A stretch of DNA of 64,000 nucleotides, from positions 462,234 through 526,233 of the forward strand of contig JAVLUZ010000341.1 of assembly GCA_036768485.1 (NCBI GenBank). The letters are read 5' to 3'. How positions within the stretch are numbered: position 1 is the first letter of the stretch; each line of letters opens with the position of its first letter. Position numbers and translations under genes: made by a program. This DNA is from Mermis nigrescens. Lineage: Eukaryota > Nematoda > Enoplea > Mermithida > Mermithidae. Below are positions 50,449 to 61,889 of this stretch, piece by piece. The notes under the pieces are model-generated. The model was not told the origin of the DNA, did no database searches, and was given only the letters and a program-made list of their open reading frames with translations.

Positions 50449-53400
50449 ATAAAACGAAATTTTACATAAAAAAGAAAAGAAAAAGGAAAAAAGGAACGTA
50501 GAAAAGGAAAAAAGAAAAAAAATCAGAAATTCTAAATAGACGGGGTCGTCAGAGAGGAACTAGGTTGCTACAGTTTCGTGCCTTTGATCCTCTGACAGTC
50601 ATGCAACCTAGCGGCAACAGTCTAGGCGGCGAGACTGCCTCTCATTGTTTAAGAAGGGAAAAATTAGTCAATTGAATAAATAAATAAATAAACGAACTAA
50701 CATTATATATACAATAGATATTATGATAAAAATAATATTAATATTCATAACAAATAAGAAACATTATTAGAAAATATATAAATAATTAAATAAATAAATT
50801 AAATAAAAAATAAATAAATATAATAAATAAAAAATAATAAAAATATTGTAAACCTACACGTGAAATACTGCTGTAACTGGCCTGTTAAGAATTTCGAGTT
50901 CTAAGCAATTCGCCTAAACTTTGACGTTTATCTACTTTATGAAAAAGTGCTCTTTAAGAGCTTTTTTCAGAGAATAAATGAAAACACGGCAGAAAATTTG
51001 CATTACATTGTTTTTTGAGACAACATTTCTTTATATACCTAGAGATTAACATTTTGAAACATCTTCTTTTGGCACTGTACAGCGCCATTATTTAAATGAT
51101 ATTTATCCATCCTAGCTTTAATTTTCACATTTTTAGCGATACTTCTTGCTATCCATGACAGGTGAGTCTAGAAAAGCCACAAATTTTTGTGATTCGATAT
51201 GTCAAATACATTTTTTAAGTAATTTATAAGTGAAAAACCCAGAAAATATTGTTAGCTTTGTTGATTAATTTTGTATTTTACTGTGAATAAATCATATGTG
51301 ATAAGCTTGAGCGCTGAACTTCTGATTACAAGCATGCAGTCTTTCCCAATTACAGCATCTTTTGCCCCCTTTCTTCTGTTTTTTTTATATTTTCATTAAT
51401 ATATCATAGTTTTACTTGTAAAAATTTTACATGCTGATTCTTCCTCATCATAATAATAGTGAAATTATGCGCTTCGCTGAAAGTCTCTATCACCAACATT
51501 CAAATCCGAAAAAAGGAAAGGACAATTCCTTCTTTGCAACCACTCCTATTCGGTGGATTTTTCTAAGTCAATTTTGACTGCCCTGAAAAATGTTCGATTT
51601 CTTTCGCGAAATCCTTAAGTTACATATATAATTTACACACAACAATGATGAGAAGTGGGTTTTTATCGCGCAAATTTTTTGTATTATTATAGCCCATCTG
51701 GAAAATCTTTTGTACTTATGGGTACTTATTTTCTTCGAGCACTGATAGTAAAAAATATATACAAAAGGGATTTAGATATAGCTATAACAAATGTCCGAGA
51801 AAGCGGTTGAAGCAGGCAATTTTAAAACGTATATAAAAAAATTAAATTTTCGGCGAGAATGGCAGCCAACAGATTATGCTTTTTTATTATGATTAGTAAG
51901 ACTTCGACATCTGACTGGCAATAGGCACCTGCCAGCCGTATATATCTCAAAATTTAGTTTGTTTTTGGGACTTAAGAATTTTGAGTTTACCTACTTTTGT
52001 CCTTATTTTCCCAATTTAGATTTCGGAATTTTCCTTCGGGCTACATGTTACAGACATTTTTTGGGGTTTACATTACAGACGTGTACCAGGGGGTTAGGTG
52101 GGATCCCACCCACCCAAAGTTTGTCTTTCCCTATCCTCAAAGCCAGAAAATTCTTAAGACCCCGATTTTTTAAAAACATTGAATTTTTTTCAGAAGCTTC
52201 TAAGTGTTTTTTGTTGTTTTAGCCCAGAAATTGGCGATTAATTAACCCCCCTCCCCTCTCTCTGAAAATAGCCGGGGAATCACCACTTGAACTTTTGAGC
52301 CGTTAGACGTATATGTTCTGGTATCACAGGTAGCGCGTACCTAAACGATTGAAAATATTGTTACTTACTATGTTGTCCCACTGTACAGCCATAAAAAACA
52401 GAGTGATGTGAGCTGTGATTTTCCATATTTTTATATTTTATTTTATTTTCAAATCTATAATATTAATTTCGAGTTGTGTGTAAGTGTGTGTGTGTGAGGC
52501 AAAAAAGTTTTTACTGGATAATTATGTGATACTTATGTTTTCACTCAATGGGTATTCTCGGGCGCTAATTACAATTTTTTGATTAAAATGGCTCGATCGG
52601 ACTCCTGAAACCCGGAAACTACGGGTTTATGTAAATGGTTTTGGTAGCTCTAGCCGCTTATGCAATTGCCGCAGGGTAAAATTTTTAAGCCACCCTACAT
52701 CAACTTTTTATGCGCTATCGACTGGTGTGAACCACTTTACACTACAGTGTTTACTGATGTGATGCCGTAAGAAAAACGTGATTTACAAGTGTATTTTATC
52801 AAATATCTCAAATCGCAGCTAATAAATTTTTTTAAAGTTTTCATCATTCATTGGATATCTTATGACTGACCTTACTATAGAATTTGAAGAAAATTCACGG
52901 ATTGGTTTCTGAAATACGGGAGCCCAAAGGTACCATATGCATAGCGTAAAATTTAGGTTCTTGTCTTTTTGCAGGAGCACAGACTGACTGTTGCTTCCAA
53001 AATTTGGCCCCAGGGATTTCTGGGACCGCTGATTTCATATTCGCTACTTCTAATATACGATCTGGCATCATAAAACATGTATGAGACGGGCTGAAAGGAA
53101 ATCACGCACGGGTAAAATGATTTTTAAACATGATTAAAAAGAGCTTGCACCAAGTCAAAATTTTTGACCTTGTAAAGCAGCGCGCGTGAAATCTAATGCG
53201 AGGCAATCGAAAGCAGCAAACATGCGGCTTTCGAAAGAAACCAGCAAACATGCGGCTTTCGAAAATACAAATCCAAATGTTTTTGCTTCTAGCGGCTAAT
53301 TTAATATGCAACTTTTTGCATTTGTTTACAATGAGGGCAAAGTTGAACATTGTACGCAGTTTTGCCGTTGAGTTGCCTCATAAACGGAAGAACAAGGCAA

Positions 53401-54215
53401 AAGAAGACAGAGCAAAATGGAATGAGTCGTTGCTTAATGGAAAGCACTCACAAAATGCACATAAAATAATAATTGAATTATATATGTAGGTAGGTACTAT
53501 AAATCTTGATCCTTCTATTTCTATGTACAATTCGCAAATGACCATAAACAATATGTACTGTAATTTTTATTCAATCGAGCAATAAATGTGAATTTAGCCA
53601 TCTAAATACCTAGATGCAAAGAATACAGCTGTTCAAGAATAATACATGAAATATTAACTTTACTCAATACCTTTAAATCAATAATCAATCAATCAGAATA
53701 TTAAAATTAATGTGACAATTTACACATCAATTATTTACATAGATCATCTAGATCGATAATTTTGTTCTAGACTGTTTGTGGTTTCTATTCAAAGGCTTCC
53801 CAAAGATACCTACATTATTTAATTTATCTGAATGTTATGGCGGGTACGAAAAGTTTAAGAATTAATCGTTAAGATAATTATAAGCTTACAGTACAACTAA
53901 TTCTTCAGACCTTTTCGCGTATTTTGTCACTGCAAATGTCATTGCATGGTAACGCACATAAACTTTAGTATAGATAGGTACCTACTTCAGAAAAAAGTGC
54001 ATATATACCAAAATTGTTTTCAAAATTGTTCATCTTTTCCAAAATTAGGTTCCAACATAAATTTTTAGAATCATTAAATTCGGCTTGCGATTATGGCATT
54101 GATCTGACAATGCACAGCATGGCCGATCTGGGGGTCAGCCGGTCTGGGGAATAGAGCTTCTTGGGTCAAAATGACCTAAAAATTGGCCTGAACGCTAAAA
54201 TAGCGCAAAAACTAC
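50449..54215. other. Non-coding, AT-rich; minor repeats only
   Basis: No supported gene. Seen: A-rich purine tract (50,460-50,525), AATA/TAAA low-complexity DNA (50,680-50,850), a GTGTGAACCACTTTACAC dyad at about 52,725 related to the 2.2-4.3 kb repeats, GGTAGCGCGTACC near 52,328, and a 28-bp tandem duplication (CAGCAAACATGCGGCTTTCG) at 53,205-53,262. Confidence 0.5.
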
Positions 54216-54224
54216 GTTATTACC

Positions 54225-54491
54225 ATACCTGGGCGTGGGGGGTATGGGGGTATGCACCCCTAGAAGGCAAAATACCCAAACAAGAAATGACAAATATCCA
54301 ACAATACGCCCCCCCCCCCAGAATTTCACTTTTTAAAATTTTTCTTTTTTCGGGGTTTTTTATGCCAATCGATAGATATCGACGAGAAACGTTCAAAAAT
54401 GGTTTTTTTCCGCCATAGCACTATTTTTAAGGCCAATATTTGACTTTGAAAAATTTTGCACCCCCCAGACCTTTGAAGCCGCCCACCTTTG
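54225..54491 (+). mobile_element. MITE copy 6, full length (267 bp)
   Basis: Starts ATACCTGGGCGTGGGG and ends GCCCACCTTTG. Flanking 9-mers are GTTATTACC (54,216-54,224) and CTTATTACT (54,492-54,500), 7 of 9 identical. The internal GAGAAACGTTCAAAAATGG landmark is present. Confidence 0.75.
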
Positions 54492-55942
54492 CTTATTACT
54501 CAGTTTCTGGTCAATTTGGAGAACTGTTGAAGAAAATTTTCAGTTTTCATCCATTTTTGGACTTTATTTTGCTTCATTTTCCCAAAAAAATTTTCCATTT
54601 TCTTATTCTGGGGTGGGGTTGGGACCCCCTCCAAAACCCCTGTGCATGTCTGTATTATAACTACCTTAATCGGTAATTATAATTCGAAAAAATCTTAAAA
54701 TCTATGTACGCATAAAATAATATGAAACATAATATATAAGGCTTCGTGTCACAGACAAAAATATAAAAACAGCTCGCCGATCCATTAAAGAGTCATTCAA
54801 TTTTTTATACTAACTACTGGTTAAGATATTATTTGTTTACAAACACTCTAGCAGATGGGGCAGCGAAGCGCCCCATTTGCTAGTGTATTTTAAATGTAAA
54901 TATTTATTCCTGAAAATTCGCTTCACGTGAACTTAGTATCTCTGTGCACTTAATTCTGGGCTAGTTTTGAGCGTAAACTTTAAACTAAAAATTTAAATGT
55001 TAAGAGAAAGGCCATTGTTTACTTAGAATAGATTGTAATGAATGGAGGATGCAGTGTAAAACATGCAGGAGTACAAAGTAGGTCCCCTTTTGCCCGCTAG
55101 CTACCCCGTTTATGAGCTACAATAGGATCCCTGATCTACAATAAATGCTAATCGGTTTTTTCTTTATTTTCTCGTTTTATTTTGAATGAAGACAGTTGAC
55201 CGAATTTCTGTACTCTTTTTTCACGAAACCTCGTGCATAAAGGTGAATTTTCAAGCAGGATGTAAATCTACTGTAAAATCAGTTTAAACTAAAGAGCAGT
55301 GGTGGTGATATCGTAAATAGTATTCGGCGGGCTGAAAAAGACATGTAAAGGCGTTAATCAAGCTACAAAATGATTCGGCGTGTTTTAAGTTATCGTACAC
55401 TCAAATCACTGTAATTACCGTGCTGCCTTTTTCTAATTACCGTAAGACTCACAAATTCACTACAGTAGGACTTTTGCCGATTTTATTAGTTTTGATTTAA
55501 GCTGAATGAAAATGAGATAGGAAATTAGAAAGATTTTGAGATGACATTGTGCGTCATTCACCTACGCTTCTTCAAACTTTCTGACGTATCTGTCAGTTTG
55601 CCAGGATCACTTGATCACAGTAAAGTATGATTCTTTTTAACTTTCTTCGGCCACTTGACTTGGGATTTTACCGTATAAAAAGGCCTCTCCGCTTAACTGG
55701 GTTGCGTACATCTTTATTCGTCGGCTATTATATTTATTTGCTTTCAATTGCTCTCGATGTTCATAATAAAACTTTAACCAGCAATAATTCTACAGTCAGG
55801 CACGTAGCTGGCCGTCCTATTTTGGGGGGACCAACGCCAATTTTGGGGGGTCCGGGGTCCCAAAAAGGCCTAAAATGATACAAAATAACCTTTAAAAAGT
55901 CCTATGTTTCCGGTTTTTTCTGAATTTTGAGGGGTTAAGACC
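54492..55942. other. No gene; one hairpin
   Basis: At 54,843-54,885 a near-perfect hairpin (CACTCTAGCAGATGGGGC, loop, GCCCCATTTGCTAGTG) stands out. Short open frames such as 55,627-55,878 have no recognisable content. Confidence 0.5.
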
Positions 55943-56206
55943 ACACATGGGCGTGGGGAGTTTGGAGGGTATGCACCCCCCATAAGTTGAAATACCCCCC
56001 CCCAGAAATCAAAATAACCCCTCAGAATTCAAATTTTGAAATTTTTTTTGCTTTTTTACCGATTTTTGATGCCATTGGATAGTGCTCAATGAAAAACGTC
56101 GAAAAATGGTGTTTTTTCGCCATACGACCACTTTTAAGATCATTTTTTGGCCTTTGAAAATTTTTTCACCCCCCTCTCCCCAGAATTTCGGTGCTGCCCA
56201 CCTATG
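55943..56206 (+). mobile_element. MITE copy 7, full length with perfect 9-bp duplication (264 bp)
   Basis: Starts ACACATGGGCGTGGGGAG and ends GTGCTGCCCACCTATG; GTTAAGACC occurs on both sides (55,934-55,942 and 56,207-56,215). This is the best copy for defining the family ends. Landmark GAAAAACGTCGAAAAATGG with TTCGCCATACGACC. Confidence 0.82.
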
Positions 56207-56738
56207 GTTAAGACCCTCCATTCCCCCAGAGCAACGTGCCTGTCCACAGTACGCCTAAACTTCAGTCGACCCTCGTTACAGATAAACAGATTGTGCAAAA
56301 CTTTATTAATATAATATTCTTCTGAAAACATGTTCATAGCCACTTGCCAGTTCGTCTAAAATTTCTACCCATTCCCAATTTTTCCCAAAAAAAAGTTAAA
56401 AAAGAAACAACACTATGCATAAATATGTCGAACCAAAACCGTTGAAAAGATAAATCAATCAGGGTTATGAGTCGTTTCATGATTATTTGGAAGTGACGCA
56501 GACTTTATCGACGTAGGCATCTTTTGTGCTCACGTTAAAGCGATTAAACACATTACCATCGAACGAATGTAGAGAATCGCGACCGTTAATAAAAAACTGA
56601 AGGAAATGTTTTGAATAAGTAGAGGAAGCAATATGATATATCAGAGCAAGATAAAATTGGTTAGATAGGACCATACATGTACAGCATGGGAATTCAGGGG
56701 AGTCAATCCAAAAAATTTCTAAAAAAGTGCCTTTTTTG

Positions 56739-57755
56739 GGTAAGCTGACACTAGAGCGCGCGACATTAGAGCGCCGACATTAGAGCGTGCGACATTAGAG
56801 CGCGCGACATTAGAGCGCGCAACATTACAGTGCAGCGACATTAGAGCGCCTGACATTAGAGCATGGAACATTAGAGCGTAATGATATTAGAGCGCGCGAC
56901 ATTAGAGCGCAGCCATAACAGATGTTTTTCACACAACTAAACAAGACTTTTATGCTGATGGGGCAAAGTTAATACCTACACATGATTATTTCAGTATCAG
57001 GTAGTGATAAATGCATGCGGTTTCTTTTGTTTTGTAAAACAATGAACAGACTTTTAAATTCTTCCGACTAAAGAAGAGGAGATTGGGAAGTCCCAGAAAG
57101 TTACGACAAGGACATTTTCTAATTGAGTTTGGGACGGGCAGTTCACATTTGAAAGAATTAAGTGGCAGTCGACATTTTTGACCGACTTACAGGCTGTTGA
57201 AGTTCATATGTTCAAGGATGGTTGAAAAGTAAGCCTCCCTTAGGGAATGTTCTGGATTAGTCTCTGTAGCGTCTAGAGACTGTAAATTAGTGGGATTACC
57301 AATGTCTTAGGCTTAGGCTTAGTTATGTGCATTCACATTGATGCCAGCGCATGGGCTAAGCCTGCGGTAAATTGAGCGAAAATTGCGGAGCGAGCGAAGC
57401 GAACGGAGTAATTTTTGCTCCATTTATGCCTTAGGCTCAGCCAGTTAGCACCAATCTGAATCCGCAAGCAATTGCTGTCGCCAGAAATTAAAAAATGAAA
57501 AATAGCCACTGCACTTTAATATCGGTGCACTAATTTTTGCGTGCTCTAATGTCACGCGCTCTAATGTCGCGCGCTCTAATGTTGCGCGCTCTAATGTCGC
57601 GCACTTTAACGTTGCGCGCTCTAACGTCACGCGCTCTAACGTCGCACGCTCTAATGTCGCGCGCTCTAATGTCGTTGCGCTCTAATGTCGCGCGCTCTAA
57701 TGTTGGCGCTCTAATGTAGGCACTCTAATGTCGTGTGCTCTAATGTCTGCATGCC
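56739..57755. mobile_element. Foldback-like element 1: inverted GACATTAGAGCGCGC arrays
   Basis: Left array (about 56,750-56,915) repeats GACATTAGAGCGCGC-type 15-17 bp units about ten times. The right array (about 57,535-57,750) repeats the complement about 14 times. The centre is about 620 bp. The outermost arms read GGTAAGCTGACACTAGAGC and, in reverse complement, GGCATGCAGACATTAGAGC. The element is flanked by the perfect 9-bp duplication CCTTTTTTG (56,730-56,738 and 57,756-57,764). Terminal repeats made of tandem units plus 9-bp duplications are the known signature of Drosophila foldback elements. No coding region. Confidence 0.82.
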
Positions 57756-58173
57756 CCTTTTTTGCGCTAAAAACGATCGGTACACGTCAAAAACACTGTT
57801 TTTTGACTTTCAGACAATGCTCGTTCCTTTTAGAACATAGTAAAATAAGAAATTTCGAAAAAATTTATAAAGCTGAGTAAATTGAACCAAATATGATAAA
57901 AAAATGTGTCAAGCGTGAAGCGCCGAAAATTTGAGATTTTTGAGCCAAAACTGGGATGAAAACCTCTAAAATAGCACACTTTTCATAACTTTTACCAACT
58001 TTTACAAATAAATCGATTATTCTCGGCAGGGGGGTCGCAGCCATTTTGTGGGGGTCACTTGCCATTCTGAGGGGGGTCCAATTTCCTTCCCTATGAACAT
58101 GACTGGATAGGGCAGACTTTTTCGAATAGCATGAGAAGAAATTAAAAGCTCGGATCAGGAAGGTATAGTGACT

Positions 58174-59255
58174 AGTGATGTGGAAGATCCAGATTTTTAT
58201 CCAGATCCAGATCCAGATAAAGATCAGGTTCAGATTTTCTGGCAGATCCAGATCCAGATCAGATAACCAGATCAGAAAATAACCAGATCTAGATCCAGAT
58301 CGTTTTGCCAGATCAAAATTTAAAAAGATCCAGATACAGATCCAGATCCTGACAAAAATATTTTTGTGCAGCAATTTGTATTGCTGAAAAGGAGGCCGTA
58401 AAGCGCCCCGTTCCACATGGATTAAAGGGTTTCGGGTGGCGGGACTAATATAACAGCCCCCCAGAGGTGTCTGGGGCATAGCCGAGGAAAATTTGCATTT
58501 TAGAGCTTTTATATAAAAAGATATTAGTAAAAAATGTCTAAAAAGTAAAAGCTCACAAGTTTAGACTTTTACCAATGTGCATGAGTCAACCAAGAGATAG
58601 TATAGTCTGCTTTTTACAGAAACGACATTAATCCAAATTATGAATGCTATTTTTTAAACACAAACGATACCTAACAATACAAAATGCAATACTATGAAGA
58701 AACCTGCTTAATTTCAATTCAACAAAGAAAAACGCTGTTAAAATTCATGAAAAATGACAGATGCACATACTAAAATCATACATGTCAGCATAGAAATTCT
58801 GGGGGTCAAGGTCAATTTTTCTCAAACATCGAAAAAGCGATACAAATGGCCTTTGGGCACTAAAAACATTGTTTTTAGACATTTCTCGATGTCACGCATC
58901 CACTGAAACAACTTTTTAACAAAAATTTTTCTAAAAAATTCAAAATTTTACTATTTTTAGGCAAAAAGTCTCTGAAAGGTCAATTCTGATGATCATTTAT
59001 GTGAAAAACAACCTTCAATGCATTTTTATCACTTAAGTTACTTTTCTGCAGAGCTCTAAAATTTTTTCTTAAATCAAAAAATTATGGGGTCAACGGCACT
59101 TTTTGGCCATAAAGTTCGAATTCTGATTTTCGGGCAGATCCAGATCCAGATCAGATAATCAGATCAGAAAATAACCAGATTTAAATTCAGATTATCTGGA
59201 TCTGGATCTGAATTTGGATAAAAAGATCAGATCTAGATCATCTTTTACATCACAA
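58174..59255. mobile_element. Foldback-like element 2: inverted CCAGAT arrays
   Basis: Ends read AGTGATGTGGAAGATCCAGAT and, in reverse complement, TTGTGATGTAAAAGATGATC. AGATCC-type hexamers occupy 58,180-58,350 and 59,135-59,250. Flanks ATAGTGACT (58,165-58,173) and ATAGTGACA (59,256-59,264) match at 8 of 9. The right array is itself partly palindromic around 59,195. The long minus-strand open frame at the left is the translated hexamer plus unrelated sequence. Confidence 0.8.
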
Positions 59256-59264
59256 ATAGTGACA

Positions 59265-61016
59265 GATTTTCTTTATTTTCGTATGATAATCACACATACG
59301 CGTAAGGAAGCTGCACCCCCAGAATCTGGCAAATCACTTAGAAAACGATAGCCCCATAATAAAATTTTCGGTACTATGTTAGGCGATTTTGCGCCGTAGA
59401 ACCTCTCAGAATTCGGCTGCCGCTCATGCATAATCATAGGGCATAGACATCCTAAATTAATTTTGTCGTCATGTGCTGTGTCATTTCTAGCCGCAGGAAA
59501 GTTTTGAAAAGACCTCCAAATTTTAAAATAAAGTTGGTATAAAATACGAGCAAACGTTTCCGAAATTTTGCTCATTTGAGAACACTCGATGCAATGCGCC
59601 GGAAAATTTGAATATTCTCGCTATCTAAGGGATACAGAAAAAATAGCAAAATTATTGCATATCTCTTCCATTATCTTGCGTTCACAGTAAACTAACATCC
59701 TGCTAATGTAGAGTTAAGGGCAAAAAAATTTTTCTTTTGAATTAAAAGTTTTGGAAAAAGCAGAATTTCAGCCAAAATGAGAGAAATGCTTCAAAAGGCC
59801 TTTAAAAGACGCGATTTCCCCTGCTTACAGAAAGAATATTCTAGTGCTAAAATAAGGTGTCAGACTACAGAGGAAGTCAATTAAGTAAGAATAATAGAAC
59901 CGCAAAGTTCTTAGAATTTGGGACAATCATGGTACACGATGGCTAGAATTAAAAATCAATTTGAAATACAAAATATATTTTATCTTGTCAGCTATATTAC
60001 GGCAAGTGGAGGTGCTCCCTCCCGTTTTCTTAATCCGTCCTTGAGTATTCAATTTCCTTCTATATTGTTATAAACCAAATTTATTAGTGATATAATATTG
60101 AGGTAGGTGCTATTACGCTAGCTAAGATAAGTCAAAAAATATTTTCCCGGCTCATTGTAAAACAGTTTTGAAGTCTACAAGCATATTTTTTCATTTAAAG
60201 ACTTCTTTAAATAAGCTTGCGCCGCTCTCCTATTATTGATATTAAATATCTGCAATTCATCGGAGCAGAAGCTTAAGCTGAGTAGGCCTGTGAAAATACA
60301 AGTTACACAAAAATGTTTGGATTCAAAGATGTAATGGCTTAAATTTTGGAAGGGCGTGTTAACAATTTTTGGCCCAAAATAGCAAAAAAAGATAAAAGGC
60401 AAAAAACACTAGTTTTCGCCAAAAGCCGAGATGGGTTAAGACTTAAATGATTTCGTGGTGGATCTGGTGCAATATGAAGAAAAGTGCCATCAAAATCAAA
60501 TCTTACCTACTCAGATAATCCAGCTAACCGTCAATTCTATAATTGCCTGTTTACCTTATAGTTTCCACTGTAGCGACCCCTGTATTTTATAGTCACTTCG
60601 ATCGGGCGAAATCCGTCGATATTTATCGATTGAAAAGGGATGCTGAAAGGTCCGTACGAGAACGTATGGCCATTTACGTCATTGTACTCCAGAGTAGAAT
60701 TTACTTGCTGCATTAATAAATTAAATTGCTTAAATTAGCATTTTTTTATAGAATTTAGAACTCAAAACTATTTTCCTGTTTTTTTTTAATTTCTGACATT
60801 GTTCCTTTTTGGGATATAAGAAAATTTTGAGAAAATTTCGAAGAATATGAAGAACTTGAGCACATCGAACAAAATATTATCAAACAATGAAATATGGTGC
60901 AAAGCGTTGAATATTTGGCACTTTTAAGCCAAAAAAATGACATGTGCCCTTAAATAAACATTATAGTTCTTGCCTTGAGCTTTACGCTAAATGCAAATAT
61001 TATTCAATTTTTTCAA
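59265..61016. other. No gene supported
   Basis: AT-rich DNA. Open frames at 59,273-59,575 and 60,175-60,402 (minus) show no recognisable motif. A phrase resembling AAGCGCCGAAAATTTGAG recurs loosely near 57,905 and 60,895, pointing to old dispersed repeats. Confidence 0.45.
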
Positions 61017-61025
61017 ATTTTACGG

Positions 61026-61880
61026 AATCCGGACAATTGGTAGGAAAACAATTCGTAGGAGGACAACTGGTAGGATGACAATTCGTAGGAAGACAATTTG
61101 TTGTATAGGTCAATTGGTAGGATACCAACTAGTAGGTATCGTATGTATACATAATCGAAGGTAGCAATTAGGCAAAGAGAGTGCAGTATGGTAAACAAGA
61201 GGCAAAAATTGGTTAATTTCGGTCAACATGTTACAGTGGTCAAAATCATTTACGGTTAAATGCCAGGTTGTGGTCGCTATTTTTCATGATATCATTGACT
61301 TGTTGCTAAATGTCCGAATTTAACTCGACTGAGCATGGAAAAAAGCTATTCTTTGACGGATATACCTGACAAAAATCAGTTCTTTGAAACATATCTCACA
61401 AAGTAACTTGCTCTGAAAAACAAACGTATTTTAAGTACACAGCACAGCAATGTTCTTAAGTAGCGAAAGCTTGAAATGAACCACTTTGAAATCAATTAGC
61501 CATACATGTAACAGGGAGATGGGGGCATCGCCCCACCTAAGATGGGTCCGTCTCCCCACTCTAAACCGTTTGGACTCGTGAAAAAACATGAAAATTTTAG
61601 CGATTTTTCGCCATTTTTGGGCCAAAATCGCACAATAATAAAAATATCCCTCAGAAGACCATTGCTCTGGTCGCATTGACCCTCTCCTTCACCTGAGCAT
61701 GATTTTTGTGCTGTTCGTATGATGAAACTTCATATAATTTGATTTCATCTATCGTGGTACTGCATCCTACGAATTGTTCTCCGACCAATTGTCCTATCCT
61801 ACAAATTGTCATCCTACCAATTGTCCTCCTACCAGTTGTCGTTCTACGAATTGTCTTCCTACGAATTGTCCTAGACCCAT
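61026..61880. mobile_element. Foldback-like element 3: inverted GGACAATTGGTA arrays
   Basis: The left array (61,030-61,135) repeats GGACAATTGGTAGGA-like 14-16 bp units. The right array (61,768-61,872) repeats the complement (TCCTACCAATTGTCC). The centre is about 630 bp. Flanks ATTTTACGG (61,017-61,025) and ATTTTACAG (61,881-61,889) match at 8 of 9. Centre frames (61,431-61,676 minus) carry no recognised domain. Confidence 0.75.
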
Positions 61881-61889
61881 ATTTTACAG

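Noticed and set aside
57445..57719. Repetitive proteins rich in ALMSR or LERAT units
   Set aside because: Products of the foldback-array repeat read in both directions.
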